5,113 nucleotides of DNA from JALYUA01 sp040004225. Its GTDB lineage: Bacteria; Acidobacteriota; Thermoanaerobaculia; UBA5066; Gp7-AA6. The stretch is taken from assembly GCA_040004225.1 (NCBI GenBank), contig JBDUBI010000244.1:1-5113 (forward strand), in the 5' to 3' direction. Below are positions 4,680 to 5,113 of the stretch, one piece after another (position 1 is the first letter of the stretch; every line of letters starts with the position of its first letter). The position numbers and the translations under genes were made by a program. The notes below the pieces were generated by a model. The model was not told the DNA's origin, did not search any database, and worked only from the letters and a program-made list of their open reading frames with translations.

Positions 4680-5113
4680 CAGAGTCTGGGCATTCCCGGC
4701 GCAGGCCGCAAGGGCCTCCGCCGACTCGGCGCGCCGCGACGTCGAAGACTCCTTTTCCCCGGAAGGATCGGTCGCGGAAAGGCGCTCCTCCGCCGGCTGG
4801 TCCGGGGCTGCACCGAAAGCAGCCGCGGCTGGAGACGCGGTGGCGCCGGCGAACGCGGCGGTGTCGGCGACGCTCGCCAGGTTGCCGTTCGGATTGACGT
4901 AGGACTTGATCGTTCCCGTCTGGGTGTCCGTCACCGTGATCGTGTACTGGACGTCCGAGAGAGCGCCGTAAAAGACCCAGAACTTGTTGTTGAAGGCGCG
5001 GCCGTCCACGACCTTGATGACGAGCTCGATGTTGTTGCTCGAGAAGAACCAGAAGTAACCCGTGTCGCCGGTGACCGCCACGGCGGTTGCAGCGCCGCTC
5101 GTTCCCTGCGACG
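4368..5113 (-). CDS. Tandem-domain protein of unknown function, 3' part only (gene continues past the window edge)
   Basis: The reading frame is open to the window edge at 5113 and ends with TGA at 4368-4370, so the true start lies outside. About 248 residues are visible. They contain two copies of one domain, 160 residues apart: an upstream copy (from the edge to about 4848) and a C-terminal copy (4679 to 4371) that ends the protein. Conserved blocks in order are CLN-x3-F-x-V-x-V-x-W, SQGTSG, TGDTGYFWFF, VELVIKVVDGRAFNN, FWVFYGALS, YTITVTDTQTG and LASVADTAAF. The pattern is aromatic-rich and beta-strand-like, with no enzyme motif that I recognise. The linker (about 4680-4850) is Ala/Glu/Ser-rich and contains Cys residues (ACAGN, CLN). 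I recall similar domains at the C-terminus of exported proteins in Acidobacteriota, but cannot name a family. An extracellular or surface role is inference; any signal peptide would be outside the window. Confidence 0.85.
   Translation of the reverse strand, partial: SQGTSGAATAVAVTGDTGYFWFFSSNNIELVIKVVDGRAFNNKFWVFYGALSDVQYTITVTDTQTGTIKSYVNPNGNLASVADTAAFAGATASPAAAAFGAAPDQPAEERLSATDPSGEKESSTSRRAESAEALAACAGNAQTLCLNASRFTVQVRWQVPSQGTSGQGTAVALTGDTGYFWFFSSNNVELVIKVVDGRAFNNKFWVFYGALSDVQYTITVTDTQTGQVRTYSNPSGQLASVADTAAF
4848..5113 (-). repeat. Tandem domain copy, upstream unit (cut by window edge)
   Basis: This is the second copy of the same domain, visible from SQGTSG to VADTAAF. Its beginning, including the expected CLN motif, lies beyond 5113. 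Protein differences from the C-terminal copy cluster in the last 30 residues (for example GTIKSYVNPNGN against GQVRTYSNPSGQ) and are otherwise I/V or V/L swaps. Further copies may exist upstream. Confidence 0.85.

Noticed and set aside
4246..4680. Upstream extension of the protease frame
   Set aside because: It overlaps the tandem-domain gene out of frame and crosses the GC hairpin; the translation has no membrane or protease features.

Overview
The window is a stretch of very GC-rich bacterial chromosome with all recognisable genes on the minus strand. In transcription order (high to low coordinates) it holds: the 3' end of a gene for a protein of near-identical tandem domains (4368-5113, cut by the window edge); a 122-bp gap with a strong GC hairpin and a possible promoter; then a housekeeping cluster of an M50 site-2-type protease (3550-4245), scpA (2789-3553), scpB (1864-2781), a 273-bp gap packed with palindromes, an RsuA/RluB-family rRNA pseudouridine synthase (682-1590) and cmk (5-685). 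The order scpA-scpB-rluB-cmk is a widely conserved bacterial neighbourhood, and it supports the assignments independently of the protein motifs.

The cluster is tightly packed. The protease and scpA overlap by 4 bases (GTGA), as do rluB and cmk, and scpB starts 7 bases after the scpA stop. Four of the five complete genes start with GTG or TTG, and most lack a clear Shine-Dalgarno sequence. This suggests translational coupling, and possibly a leaderless start for the first gene. ScpA and ScpB are the non-SMC subunits of the SMC-ScpAB condensin. RluB-type enzymes modify 23S rRNA, and Cmk phosphorylates CMP/dCMP. The link between them is growth and chromosome/ribosome upkeep rather than a single pathway.

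Taxonomy is an inference. High GC, frequent GTG/TTG starts, the cluster order and the tandem 'TGDTGYFWFF ... FWVFYGALS ... LASVADTAAF' domain (which I recall from secreted proteins of Acidobacteriota and similar soil bacteria) fit Acidobacteriota or a neighbouring deep phylum. No rRNA or marker in the window settles it.

The less ordinary parts are: (1) the palindrome-rich, REP-like gap between scpB and rluB; (2) the very acidic, triplet-repeat-encoded tail of ScpB; (3) the basic Pro/Arg/Gly-rich tail of the pseudouridine synthase; (4) the tandem-domain protein, whose copies differ mostly at synonymous sites; and (5) a TATAGT box placed so that the protease mRNA could start at its TTG codon. 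I see no CRISPR array, tRNA, rRNA, transposase, phage gene or defence system.
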